The notes below the pieces were generated by a model. That model was given only the letters and a program-made list of their open reading frames with translations, searched no databases and was not told where the DNA came from. Below are positions 15,733-23,425 of a DNA stretch of 29,578 nt, one piece after another (the stretch's first letter is position 1; every line of letters begins with the position of its first letter). The DNA is taken from positions 1 through 29,578 of IMG/VR virus record IMGVR_UViG_3300036978_000035; one strand, written 5' to 3'. Source of the stretch: a virus. The position numbers and the translations under genes were made by a program.

Positions 15733-16163
15733 TGGCGTACGCTAATAACGGGGTATTCAATATAAAATATAAGACGCGTAATAAAATAGCGCAGACTTTG
15801 CGCCGTATTATTGCAGATGAAACGCTAATTGACACGGGCGCGCTCTACGATTCAATTAGAATTAACGCGCAAATCCCAGCCTTAGGCGAATTGGAAATAC
15901 AGATATTAGCTATGTATTATTTTGGCTTTCTAAATAATGGTACTATAAATATGGCGCCGTTTGATTTATGCGCTAAGTTAACAGAAGCCCTACAAAATAA
16001 CGGAACTACTCAAGAAATATTTCAGCAGTATACTGAATGGATGGCGCAACGTTACCCTATCTTACAAGTGGCTAATATTCTAGGTCAAAAAGAAAGTATT
16101 ATTTATACATTCGAACCTATAGGCGGTGAATTTAACGCAAACCTAACCTTTAGAGGCTTCTAA
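15732..16163 (+). CDS. Putative head-tail joining or minor structural protein
   Basis: 143 aa. The helical start with TRNKIAQTLRRIIADETL, followed by IDTGALYDSIRI and a YYFGFLNNGTI segment, recalls HK97 gp10-like neck or tail-completion proteins, in which D-T-G-x-L-x-x-S-I marks the first strand. The match is partial. The gene runs head-on into the minus-strand chaperone-like pair, overlapping its 3' end by 21 bases (16143-16163) with no visible terminator between. Confidence 0.55.
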   Translation: MAYANNGVFNIKYKTRNKIAQTLRRIIADETLIDTGALYDSIRINAQIPALGELEIQILAMYYFGFLNNGTINMAPFDLCAKLTEALQNNGTTQEIFQQYTEWMAQRYPILQVANILGQKESIIYTFEPIGGEFNANLTFRGF

Positions 16164-16928
16164 GTAACCCATTTCTTTACGCATTGCCAGCATATTAAAT
16201 ACAAATATCAAAGGTAGTTTGCCTATTTCTTCTATTTTGGTTAGGTCACCTTCGCAAAGGTCAAACAATAAAGCCTCCCAGCCCCACTTTTTAGAGCGTT
16301 TGCCTTGTTCTTTTTGCTCTAGACTAGCTTTGTAGTCTTCTATAGAATCAAAGTCCTTGACGTCTAGCTTTTCTTCGTCGTCTTCGTCGTCTGTTTCATT
16401 GAACAAATGCTCGTATTTTTTCATAAAGTCTTCGCGGTACTTCATGTAATCAGTTAAAATGCCGTACACTTCTGTTACGTAAAGGTCGTCGAATAGTTCG
16501 TAACGATCAAAGGGACTAAATATATACGGCTCAAATTCTACGTTTTGCCATTTGTCCGCGTCTACGCGTCTATAAAACACGCTAGCTATATGCGAAATAT
16601 GGTTAATGTAGTCGTTAGTCAGAAAGTATTCTAAGTCTATAAATTCAAATAACGTAAGTTTTTTAAACGGCTGTAGAATGTACGTTTGTTCTTCTAAAAC
16701 TAGTTCGTGTTTATAGTTCTTTTTAGGTTCGGATTGAAACCATTTAATAGATTCGTACATAGCTGTTATTTCATCTATGCTTAGGTCTTCTAAGTCTTCG
16801 CTAGGTACGTCTAATAAAACAGCAAGGCTATCTAACTGGAAAGAAAAATAGCCCGCTGTCTTGTCAATTTGTCGCAGTTCTTTAAACTGGTAAAGTTTAA
16901 TTTTGTTCCAACCCGTTGGTAGCTTCAT
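16143..16928 (-). CDS. Putative tail assembly chaperone B (paralogue)
   Basis: 261 aa on the minus strand. The N-terminus LPTGWNKIKLYQFKELRQI can be aligned with IPNEMNEMTIQQFEEITEI of the upstream gene, and later segments correspond loosely, so the two are probably paralogues. Helical, acidic (DDEDDEEKLDVKDFD near 185) and free of membrane segments, as expected of tail assembly chaperones, which coat the tape measure during tube assembly. Its start lies 32 bases inside the upstream gene and is offset +1 in frame. Function inferred. It is one of two minus-strand genes in the whole genome. Confidence 0.6.
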   Translation of the reverse strand: MKLPTGWNKIKLYQFKELRQIDKTAGYFSFQLDSLAVLLDVPSEDLEDLSIDEITAMYESIKWFQSEPKKNYKHELVLEEQTYILQPFKKLTLFEFIDLEYFLTNDYINHISHIASVFYRRVDADKWQNVEFEPYIFSPFDRYELFDDLYVTEVYGILTDYMKYREDFMKKYEHLFNETDDEDDEEKLDVKDFDSIEDYKASLEQKEQGKRSKKWGWEALLFDLCEGDLTKIEEIGKLPLIFVFNMLAMRKEMGYLEASKG

Positions 16929-17451
16929 TTGCTTTTTCTACGTGGTTATTAATTGCACTAGCCACCGCTACTAAATAAGGCACGGCAACTTCTGCTTTGA
17001 GTTCACGAATCAATTTAGCTTTCTGTTTTATGTGCGCATCTGTATAGTGTTCGGTTTTCGTTAAGTCCGTACGTTTAAATAAGACCGCTAGAACTTCTGA
17101 AATGTAGCCTTTGTGTTTATTGCTTAGAATCTTTTCAATAGTCTTCGTGTCCTTTGCAGTTAGTTTAAAGTCTTCGTCGTACGCTTGGTAAGTAAAGCCG
17201 TCAATTTCGAAACGCTTTAATAGTTCTGAACTGGGAACTTTCGCCGTGTTAAATTTACTAATGTACTCTTTGAATACTTCGAAGTCCACTTCTTCGATTT
17301 CTTCTGGGACACCCATAAACTTAAAAACTTCTAAATGCTTTTCGATTACGTCTAGATTGCTGTTAGCGTGGATTTCTGTAATTTCTTCGAACTGCTGAAT
17401 GGTCATTTCATTCATTTCGTTCGGAATCTGTTTTCCTAATATTTCTACCAT
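16897..17451 (-). CDS. Putative tail assembly chaperone A
   Basis: 184 aa from the ATG at 17451. A start at 17469 would lie on the candidate -7 box (17474-17467), so I prefer MVEILGKQIP as the first residues. Predicted soluble and helical, with the IPNEMNEMTIQQFEEITEI opening also typical of gpG-like tail assembly chaperones of several Bacteroidota phages, as far as I recall. It lies divergently from the protease gene at 17494. The usual place for such genes is immediately upstream of the tape measure on the same strand; here they lie 3 kb beyond it, reversed. Confidence 0.6.
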   Translation of the reverse strand: MVEILGKQIPNEMNEMTIQQFEEITEIHANSNLDVIEKHLEVFKFMGVPEEIEEVDFEVFKEYISKFNTAKVPSSELLKRFEIDGFTYQAYDEDFKLTAKDTKTIEKILSNKHKGYISEVLAVLFKRTDLTKTEHYTDAHIKQKAKLIRELKAEVAVPYLVAVASAINNHVEKANEATNGLEQN

Positions 17452-17466
17452 AATATAAATTTTGAA

Positions 17467-17474
17467 CAAATATA
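17467..17474 (-). promoter_or_regulatory. -7 box TATATTTG for the minus-strand pair
   Basis: Read on the minus strand, 17474 to 17467 is TATATTTG, matching TAnnTTTG. It lies 16 bases before the ATG at 17451. The -33 element is not clear. Confidence 0.55.
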
Positions 17475-17484
17475 CATTTTTTTT

Positions 17485-17496
17485 AATATGGTTATG
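17485..17496 (+). promoter_or_regulatory. AATATGGTTATG start element (one change)
   Basis: Same 12-base element with A to G at position six. It argues that the protease starts at the ATG at 17494 rather than the ATG at 17488, which is part of the element. Confidence 0.55.
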
Positions 17497-18477
17497 TTGA
17501 AAGACCTACCAATTTACAAAATTACTATTGACCCCGAGTATAGCGACGGCGAAGATTTAGGGATTGAACAAATAGCTTTCACAGATGCGCCCGCCATAAA
17601 GGTTAAAGGGCTAGCTTTCTCAAATGTAGAAAAACGTTTTTTCTCTGACGAACTTAAATACAGAGTAACAGCGCCAGCCATGATTCCTATGGAAATCTAT
17701 AGACGCGACGACGAAGCTGGTGACTATTACGTACAATTTGACGAAAACACGATTGAACAAATTTACGTCAAGTTCATGAAAGACCTTAGTAATAAGAACG
17801 TCTTTAACCTAGAGCATGATCCAAGTCAAGAAGTCCCAGCATATATTTTAGAAAGCTGGATAGTAGAAAGCCCGAAACAAGACAAAGCCTATACAACCTA
17901 CGGAATCGAAGTTCCTAAAGGTACGCTTATGCTAACGGCGCAAGTAACCGACACGGACTACTATAACGAACTAGTAAAAAACGAAAAACTAGGATTCTCT
18001 ATTGAAGGTTTTCTAGGAATGAAACTAAGCAAACACTTAAACAAATATACAATGAAATTACCAGACGGAGAACACCGCATCGAAGACAAAATTTACGTTG
18101 TCAAAGATGGCGAAGTAATCGAAATTAAAGACGTAGAAAAAGAAGAAGTAGCAATGGCTGACGAAAAAACTACAGAAGAAGAAGTAGTAAAAGAAGAAGT
18201 TGCTATGGAAGAAGTCGTTAAAGAAGAAGAAGAAGTTAAAGAAGAAGTCAAAGAAGAAATGGCTATTGACCCAGCAATGGACACAGAAGCTATTCTAGCA
18301 ATCGTTAAACCAGTTATCGAAGAAAACATTAACGCGGTTATTGGAATGATTGCAGACTTGAAAAACCAAATGGAAGAACTTCTAGTTAAAGAAGAAGAAG
18401 CGGAAGACATGGAAATGGCGAAAGATGTTAAAATGTCAGCTTTCGATAAATTCAAAGCGTTTCGCGCATTCAAATAA
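17494..18477 (+). CDS. XkdF-like serine protease fused to a scaffold-like tail
   Basis: 327 aa. Residues about 20-180 match the putative phage serine protease XkdF (Peptidase_S78_2): NLEHDP with H108, YILESWIVESPKQD, GIEVPKGTLMLTAQVTD and LGFSIEGFLG with S169, the presumed His/Ser of the active site. Residues about 215-305 are an extremely acidic low-complexity region, VVKEEVAMEEVVKEE-like, then helices ending in FKAFRAFK. This arrangement is that of a head-maturation protease carrying its own scaffold domain. The major capsid gene follows by 33 bases. Confidence 0.88.
   Translation: MLKDLPIYKITIDPEYSDGEDLGIEQIAFTDAPAIKVKGLAFSNVEKRFFSDELKYRVTAPAMIPMEIYRRDDEAGDYYVQFDENTIEQIYVKFMKDLSNKNVFNLEHDPSQEVPAYILESWIVESPKQDKAYTTYGIEVPKGTLMLTAQVTDTDYYNELVKNEKLGFSIEGFLGMKLSKHLNKYTMKLPDGEHRIEDKIYVVKDGEVIEIKDVEKEEVAMADEKTTEEEVVKEEVAMEEVVKEEEEVKEEVKEEMAIDPAMDTEAILAIVKPVIEENINAVIGMIADLKNQMEELLVKEEEAEDMEMAKDVKMSAFDKFKAFRAFK
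18139..18262 (+). repeat. GAAGAAGT/AAAGAAG low-complexity coding repeat
   Basis: Imperfect Glu/Lys/Val codon repeats encoding the acidic scaffold-like segment of the protease gene. The repeat also produces a spurious long open frame on the opposite strand. Confidence 0.8.
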
Positions 18478-18510
18478 GTAATAATTTAAAAACAAATAAA
18501 ACAAATAACA

Positions 18511-19440
18511 ATGATTAGAAATTTAAAATTTGACCTTGACGTAGACACTAACGCGTTATTGTGTCCTAACCCAGATGAGTTTTACGGAAAAGCTTATTTA
18601 ACAGAAGACATCGCAGACAATTACAGAACTTTGCCTGGTATCAAATCTGCTACGAAATTAGCTAACGTTACTTTCGGTAACCTTTTAGCGCCGTCTACGT
18701 GTAACTTCAGCGCGCCTACAGACAACCTAGACGCTATCACTATTGACGTTTGTGCGTTATCTGCAATGTCTCAAATTTGCCAATTCGAATTAGAGCAGTC
18801 TTTCTTAGCTTTGCAAATGTCTCAAGGTTCTAACGGCGACTTTAGTGTAGCTTCTTTTATGTCTTACTACTGGAATGAAATGGCTGGACGTATCGGTAAC
18901 GATTTAGAGTTAATCCGTTGGCAAGGTGACACAGAAAGCGTAGACCCAGTTCTTTCTTTGTGTGATGGTTACTTGAAAAAATTGTGTGCAGACGCAGACG
19001 TAAATGGTTTGTATTCAGCAGCAATTACTAGCGCTAACGTGTTGGCTCAAATGACAGCTGTATTACAAGCGTCACCAGCAGCAGTTCAAGCAAAACGCGC
19101 AGACTTACGTTTGTTCGTTTCTTCTGACGTATTCGTTAACTACCAAATTGCTGCGGCTTCTGGTAACACCGTGACTTACGTTACTGCACCTTTAGCGCCT
19201 ACTTTCTTAGGTATTAAAATCGTTCTTGCAGAAGGTATGCCAACTTCAACAATGGTCTTAGCTTTGAAAACAGATTTAATCTACGCATTCGACGCAGAAG
19301 GAGACGCTAAAGCGTTGAAAGCTGTTAACCTTGCAGATTCAGTTGCAGAGCCTTACATCCGTACACGTGCTAACTTGAAAGCTGGTTTCGCTTACACGAA
19401 CCCTAGCCAGATCGTAGTATATAACGTTTGTTTCGACTAG
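18511..19440 (+). CDS. Major capsid protein, HK97-type candidate
   Basis: 309 aa, a normal length for a mature-size HK97-fold subunit. The C-terminal part EGMPTSTMVLALKTDLIYAF, then AEPYIRTRANLKAGFAYTN, looks like the A-domain and final strand of capsid proteins. The N-terminal 60 residues may be the E-loop and arm. It follows the protease-scaffold gene. The codons differ from neighbours: more GCT, TCT, TTC, GGT and AAC, as in highly expressed genes. An A-rich leader (AAACAAATAAAACAAATAACA) precedes the ATG, and a strong terminator follows 21 bases after the stop. Confidence 0.87.
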   Translation: MIRNLKFDLDVDTNALLCPNPDEFYGKAYLTEDIADNYRTLPGIKSATKLANVTFGNLLAPSTCNFSAPTDNLDAITIDVCALSAMSQICQFELEQSFLALQMSQGSNGDFSVASFMSYYWNEMAGRIGNDLELIRWQGDTESVDPVLSLCDGYLKKLCADADVNGLYSAAITSANVLAQMTAVLQASPAAVQAKRADLRLFVSSDVFVNYQIAAASGNTVTYVTAPLAPTFLGIKIVLAEGMPTSTMVLALKTDLIYAFDAEGDAKALKAVNLADSVAEPYIRTRANLKAGFAYTNPSQIVVYNVCFD

Positions 19441-19461
19441 TCAATAACTAACTAAATAACG

Positions 19462-19492
19462 GGGGTGGGTAATGCGCCCGCCCCTTTTTTTT
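19462..19492 (+). terminator. Intrinsic terminator after the capsid gene
   Basis: A GC-rich stem GGGGTGGG/CCCGCCCC (19462-19469 with 19477-19484, one G-U pair), a 7-base loop and eight T residues (19485-19492). It insulates the capsid transcript from the next gene. Confidence 0.9.
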
Positions 19493-19511
19493 AACTTTAA
19501 AAATTATAATC

Positions 19512-20027
19512 ATGGCTTGTGCTACATTACAAGAAATACTAAAGGGTTGCGACCCGAATAGCGGTGGTATTTACACCCTATTAATAAACCAACAAGACGA
19601 AATTACCGCAATTACTACTAACGAAACTACTACTAACTGGGAAGTAACCGCTATTACACACACAACGCCTTACGTGGCTTTGGAGTTCAAACGTAATACT
19701 GGTAACTTTACAGAAGAAGCTGCTATCGATTTAGTAAACGGATCGTCTTATGTTACTCAAACAATTAACTTAATGTTTCACCGACGCGACCAAGAGAAGT
19801 CAAAAGCTATTAAAATCTTAGGCGCTGGACAACAATACTTAAACGCTGTCGTAGGTGACGCTAACGGAAAGTATTGGTATTTCCCTTTCTTACAAGTAAC
19901 AGCTTACGGCGAAGGTTCGGGAACTGCTAGAGCAGATGGTTCTAAATACTCTTTAGTATTGACTGCTGAAAACGAAAGTTTAGCTTACGAAGTAGACCCT
20001 ACTGTTATTGCTGGTCTTACAGTTTAA
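19512..20027 (+). CDS. Probable major tail tube protein
   Basis: 171 aa, beta-rich with a central helix-poor core: NWEVTAITHTTPYVALEFKR and NLMFHRRDQEKSKAIKI, then LNAVVGDANGKYWYFPFLQV. The length and strand pattern fit a tail tube fold. It is a single gene placed between two strong terminators, immediately after the capsid gene, and has highly expressed-type codons. This is what one expects of the second most abundant virion protein. A head protein is the alternative. Leader ATTATAATC before ATG. Confidence 0.7.
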   Translation: MACATLQEILKGCDPNSGGIYTLLINQQDEITAITTNETTTNWEVTAITHTTPYVALEFKRNTGNFTEEAAIDLVNGSSYVTQTINLMFHRRDQEKSKAIKILGAGQQYLNAVVGDANGKYWYFPFLQVTAYGEGSGTARADGSKYSLVLTAENESLAYEVDPTVIAGLTV

Positions 20028-20063
20028 TTGGTTTTAGTTACATTCTAGAAACGTAACACTTAT

Positions 20064-20099
20064 AACAACCCTACCTAATCTGGTGGGGTTTGTTGTTTT
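20064..20099 (+). terminator. Intrinsic terminator after the tail tube gene
   Basis: The stem joins AACAACCCTACC (20064-20075) to GGTGGGGTTTGTT (20082-20094) across a six-base loop, with a G-U pair and one bulged T. A TTTT run follows at 20096. It lies 37 bases after the stop of the tube gene. Confidence 0.85.
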
Positions 20100-20123
20100 A
20101 TGAACATTTGACTTTTAACTTTT

Positions 20124-20135
20124 AATATAGTTATG
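20124..20135 (+). promoter_or_regulatory. AATATAGTTATG start element
   Basis: Exact 12-base element after the terminator at 20064-20099; it ends in the start codon at 20133. Because it lies after a terminator, a promoter should exist here; GAAC at 20102-20105, 18 bases upstream, is a candidate upstream element. Confidence 0.6.
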
Positions 20136-20483
20136 ATTTACATTGAAAAAGGACAAGTTAACACGTTTGCTTTGACGCTGTCAGAAGTAACAACGTTAGT
20201 AGACCCCTTTTATTTATTCGTTTTTGAAGACGAATTTAACACGGCTGTCGATCCAATATACTGGATAGGCGCAGATACGTCTAGTTACCCGTACAGATAC
20301 AACCTATTCACGCTAGAAGAAGGCGTAGACTTGGATTTATTAAAAGGTCAATATACTTACAAGGTGTACGAAAGCCTTACAGACATAGTAATAGACGAAA
20401 ACACGAATACAGAAGAACTTAATTTAATCGAAGAAGGGCGCATGGTTGTAAGCGGTGTAGCTGTTTCTTCTATATATGAATAA
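20133..20483 (+). CDS. Unknown protein preceding portal, 116 aa
   Basis: Begins MIYIEKGQVNTFALTLSEVT and contains PFYLFVFEDEFN. This looks like a beta-sandwich of the type I recall as small structural proteins of Bacteroidota phages. No catalytic residues. It is the first gene after the terminator, read together with portal three bases downstream, which points to a neck or head accessory role. Exact function unknown. Confidence 0.68.
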   Translation: MIYIEKGQVNTFALTLSEVTTLVDPFYLFVFEDEFNTAVDPIYWIGADTSSYPYRYNLFTLEEGVDLDLLKGQYTYKVYESLTDIVIDENTNTEELNLIEEGRMVVSGVAVSSIYE

Positions 20484-20486
20484 AAT

Positions 20487-21794
20487 ATGGGAATTTTTGA
20501 CAGATTTAAACAGCAAAAAATAGAAGTTTCAGAGGGCTATCAGTCGTTTAGTACACCTTTCGGTAAGATAGGAAACGCTAACTTGTCGCTACCTTACGTA
20601 AACGGACGTTACCAAGTTTCTGGCTATATTCCATTTGGTCAAGATAACCTATTCCCAGAAACATTAAACCAGCTTTACTTTACTTCGCCTTTACACGGGG
20701 CTATTGTAGACTTTAAAGTTAACGCTACAATCGGAGCGGGTTACCAATTAAAGACGGACAAGTTAACACCAGAAGAAAAGCTAGACATTTACACGTGGGA
20801 AAAGAAACTAAAACTAGCTAAGTCGGTTAGATTAGTAGCTAAACAGATTGTGCTACACAACCGCGTTTACTTCATGATCCATTTCGACGAAAAGCATAAA
20901 GTAAAAAAAGTAGAGAATATCAGTCCAGAAAAGGTTCGTATTAACCGCGCGAAAGATTGTTATTTTTTATGTGACGACTGGGCTTCAAGAATTGACGTAA
21001 TCCCAGTTACTAAATACCACCCGTTAAACACGGAAAAATGTCAGCTGTACGCTTACGAAATTCCAGCAATTGGACAAGACTATTACCCACTACCACAATA
21101 TACAAGCGCTTTAAACTTTGCTTTTTTATCTGGTGAACTTTCATATTTTGCAAAATCAAACATTCAAAATAGTATTTTCCCAGCCTTTGCAATGATGTTC
21201 CCTAAACGTCCACAAAGCGAAGAAGAAAAGAAAGTCTTACGCGACACTATAGATAGAATGAAAGGCGCGCAAAACGCTGGTAAAGGCGTTGCATTCTTTG
21301 CGAATAGTCCAGACCAATTACCAAAAATCGAAAGCATTCCGACGAACTCAAACGACAAAATGTTTCAAGAAGCTAGCGGATTAAATACAGAACAAATTTG
21401 TTTTGCGCATACAATCGACCCTATCTTAATGGGTGTACGTACAACGGGTTCTTTAGGTAATGGCGCAGACATTAAACAAGCCTACATTATTTTTGAAAAA
21501 AACGTTGTTATTCCTTTACGTGAAATGGTCGAAGAAGTCTTTACTGAATTGCTCGCAATATGTAAACAAAAAGCGGACTTTACTATAAAGAATTTCCAAA
21601 TAATTAATGAAACAATTGTAGAAGTAGAAGGCGACGCTAGTAAAACTCAAGACGCACTAAATGCAATGTCCCCACTAGTAGCGACAAAGGTCCTTAACAC
21701 AATGACTACTAACGAAGTTCGAGCGCTTGCGTCACTTGCACCTATCGAAGGTGGCGACGTAGTCCCAACAGCAACACCAGCAACACCTTTATAA
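20487..21794 (+). CDS. Portal protein
   Basis: 435 aa, the expected size of a phage portal. The N-terminal part (FTSPLHGAIVDFKVNATIGAG) and the region NISPEKVRIN fit the wing domain. The helical ATIGAGYQLK-to-RDTIDRMKGAQNAGKG arrangement and the later HTIDPILMGVRTTGSLGNGADIKQAYI are typical of phage portals. It forms the dodecameric DNA gate in the head. Portal is about 13 kb from terl, with the tail genes between them, rather than next to terminase. Confidence 0.85.
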   Translation: MGIFDRFKQQKIEVSEGYQSFSTPFGKIGNANLSLPYVNGRYQVSGYIPFGQDNLFPETLNQLYFTSPLHGAIVDFKVNATIGAGYQLKTDKLTPEEKLDIYTWEKKLKLAKSVRLVAKQIVLHNRVYFMIHFDEKHKVKKVENISPEKVRINRAKDCYFLCDDWASRIDVIPVTKYHPLNTEKCQLYAYEIPAIGQDYYPLPQYTSALNFAFLSGELSYFAKSNIQNSIFPAFAMMFPKRPQSEEEKKVLRDTIDRMKGAQNAGKGVAFFANSPDQLPKIESIPTNSNDKMFQEASGLNTEQICFAHTIDPILMGVRTTGSLGNGADIKQAYIIFEKNVVIPLREMVEEVFTELLAICKQKADFTIKNFQIINETIVEVEGDASKTQDALNAMSPLVATKVLNTMTTNEVRALASLAPIEGGDVVPTATPATPL

Positions 21795-21795
21795 C

Positions 21796-22353
21796 ATGCT
21801 ATACTTTATAACCGAAACATATTTAAAGACGAACACGCCAATAACAGCGAACGTAGACGTAACAGACGTAACGCCCTACATTAAAACGCAGTCGGATCTA
21901 CGCGTGCAACCTATTCTAGGTAGTGTTTTTTATAACTACTTACTAGATGCGTACAATACGCAGACTTTAAACCCAGACGAAGAAACACTAGTAGGTTTTA
22001 TACAGCCAGTCGTAGCGTGGCGTTCAGCAGAAGACGCTGTTTTCGGTCTTTCGTACCAGTTAAAAAACAAAGGTCTTCAAACTCAAAACGGCGACTTTTC
22101 AAATAGCGTAAGTCGTACAGAAGTAGTTTTTGGAATGGAACACTTCGCACAAAAAGCGTCTTTCTTCGAAGCTAGATTAATCAAATATTTGCTAGCAAAC
22201 AAAAACCTATTTCCAGAGTTCACCAGCTTACAAAATAGGGACACGGATTTACGCCCACAAATAGAGGCTTGCGACTGCGTAGGAACTTGTTACGGACGTT
22301 GTGGACAGCGCTATAATGACAACGGATATAATAACGCTATAATGGTATTTTAA
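21796..22353 (+). CDS. Head-tail connector-type protein, DUF6712-like
   Basis: 185 aa. The N-terminus YLKTNTPITANVDVTDVTPY, then SDLRVQPILGSVFYNYLL, matches the pattern of helical head-completion proteins recorded as DUF6712 in my memory. It follows portal by one base, the usual place of a connector. The C-terminal ACDCVGTCYGRCGQRYNDN holds four cysteines in CDCxxxCxxxC spacing, which might bind a metal. The stop overlaps the holin start (TAATG). Confidence 0.7.
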   Translation: MLYFITETYLKTNTPITANVDVTDVTPYIKTQSDLRVQPILGSVFYNYLLDAYNTQTLNPDEETLVGFIQPVVAWRSAEDAVFGLSYQLKNKGLQTQNGDFSNSVSRTEVVFGMEHFAQKASFFEARLIKYLLANKNLFPEFTSLQNRDTDLRPQIEACDCVGTCYGRCGQRYNDNGYNNAIMVF

Positions 22354-22778
22354 TGAAGTCTAAGCTATCTATTTTCATTCTTTCGGCGTGCGCTATTCTT
22401 TCACCAGTTAAGCCACTTATTTTAGTTGCTATTTTAGCTATTATTTTAGACACGGCTTTCGGTATCTGGCGAAGTGTAAAGAAAAACGGCTGGACTTCTA
22501 TACGTTCAAGACGTTTAAGCCACACAATTAGTAAGTCTTTACTTTATTCTGGCGCTATTGTGTTCATTTTTTTAATGGAAAAGTACGTGGTAGCCGACAT
22601 TCTAGGTCACTTTATTGCTATAGACTTAGTTTTAACGAAAGCATTTACGTTCTTTTGTGTAATTACAGAAGTAAAATCAATTAACGAAAGCTACTTTAGT
22701 GTAACTGGCGTTAACGTTTGGGACAAGTTTATAAATTTTGTTAAACGATCTAAAGAAAATTTCGACGAGTTAAGATGA
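22353..22778 (+). CDS. Holin (Phage_holin_4-like)
   Basis: 141 aa. Hydrophobic segments at about 5-32 (with VKPLILVAILAIILDTAFGIW), 56-75 (SLLYSGAIVFIFLMEKYVV) and 82-104, separated by a basic loop, KKNGWTSIRSRRLSH. The ILDTAFGIWRSV segment and following Ser-Arg run resemble Phage_holin_4 (TcdE/UtxA-like) proteins. It lies just before the amidase and spanin, so a lysis cassette is clear. It would form lesions in the inner membrane. Confidence 0.82.
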   Translation: MKSKLSIFILSACAILSPVKPLILVAILAIILDTAFGIWRSVKKNGWTSIRSRRLSHTISKSLLYSGAIVFIFLMEKYVVADILGHFIAIDLVLTKAFTFFCVITEVKSINESYFSVTGVNVWDKFINFVKRSKENFDELR

Positions 22779-23425
22779 AAAAACTAGACATACAAGCTAT
22801 TAAACAAGTACGTTTAAAAGACAATCAGTATTTTGCTGAAAGTTCGCCTAAGACGCAGATTTATTTACACCATACTGCTGGCAATGGTAACGCAGAAGGG
22901 GTTTCACGTTATTGGAATGGTAACGACAGCCGAATAGCTACAGCTTTTATCATTGGTGAAAATGGTACGATTGTACAATGTTTTTCTTCTAAGCATTGGG
23001 CGTGGCATTTAGGAATAGATACAGAAGACTTCGCTAGAAATGGCGCTAAATATAGCAACTTAAACAAACTATCTGTAGGAATAGAAGTTTGTAACTGGGG
23101 TTATCTTAAAAAGAAAGGCGACAAGTATTACAATTACGCTGGCGGTGTAGTTAATCCGTCTTATGTTACCGAACTAGACCAGCCTTACAAGGGTTATAAA
23201 TACTGGTATAAATACAGCGACGCACAAATAGAATCATTACGTCAACTTGTAGAATACTTGTGCGAAACGTACGACATTCCTAAAGACTATAGAAGCGAAA
23301 TCTGGTCAATAGACAAAGAGGCTTTTAAAGGAACTAAAGGAATCTTTACACATAACTCAGTTCGTAAGGATAAAAGCGACATGTACCCATGTCCGCGCGT
23401 TATCGAAATGCTAAAAAATTTATGA
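22775..23425 (+). CDS. N-acetylmuramoyl-L-alanine amidase endolysin
   Basis: 216 aa, Amidase_2 (T7 lysozyme-type). The first zinc histidine is in IYLHHTAG (H32/H33). Tyr46 and the stretch ATAFIIGENGTIVQCF (55-70) follow, then SSKHWAWHLG with H74 and H78. THNSVRKDKSDMYPCP carries H193 and the K-x-D-x-x-P end at 200-207, with C206 a possible metal ligand. No signal peptide, so export depends on the holin. Its start overlaps the holin stop and its stop overlaps the spanin start. Confidence 0.92.
   Translation: MKKLDIQAIKQVRLKDNQYFAESSPKTQIYLHHTAGNGNAEGVSRYWNGNDSRIATAFIIGENGTIVQCFSSKHWAWHLGIDTEDFARNGAKYSNLNKLSVGIEVCNWGYLKKKGDKYYNYAGGVVNPSYVTELDQPYKGYKYWYKYSDAQIESLRQLVEYLCETYDIPKDYRSEIWSIDKEAFKGTKGIFTHNSVRKDKSDMYPCPRVIEMLKNL

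Noticed and set aside
17452-17469. Upstream start for the minus-strand chaperone-like gene at 17469
   Set aside because: It would place the start codon within the -7 box on that strand, before the expected transcript start; MVEIL at 17451 is better placed.
18093-18473. Minus-strand open frame of Ser/Thr repeats
   Set aside because: It is the reverse complement of the GAA-rich acidic segment of the protease gene; low complexity explains it.
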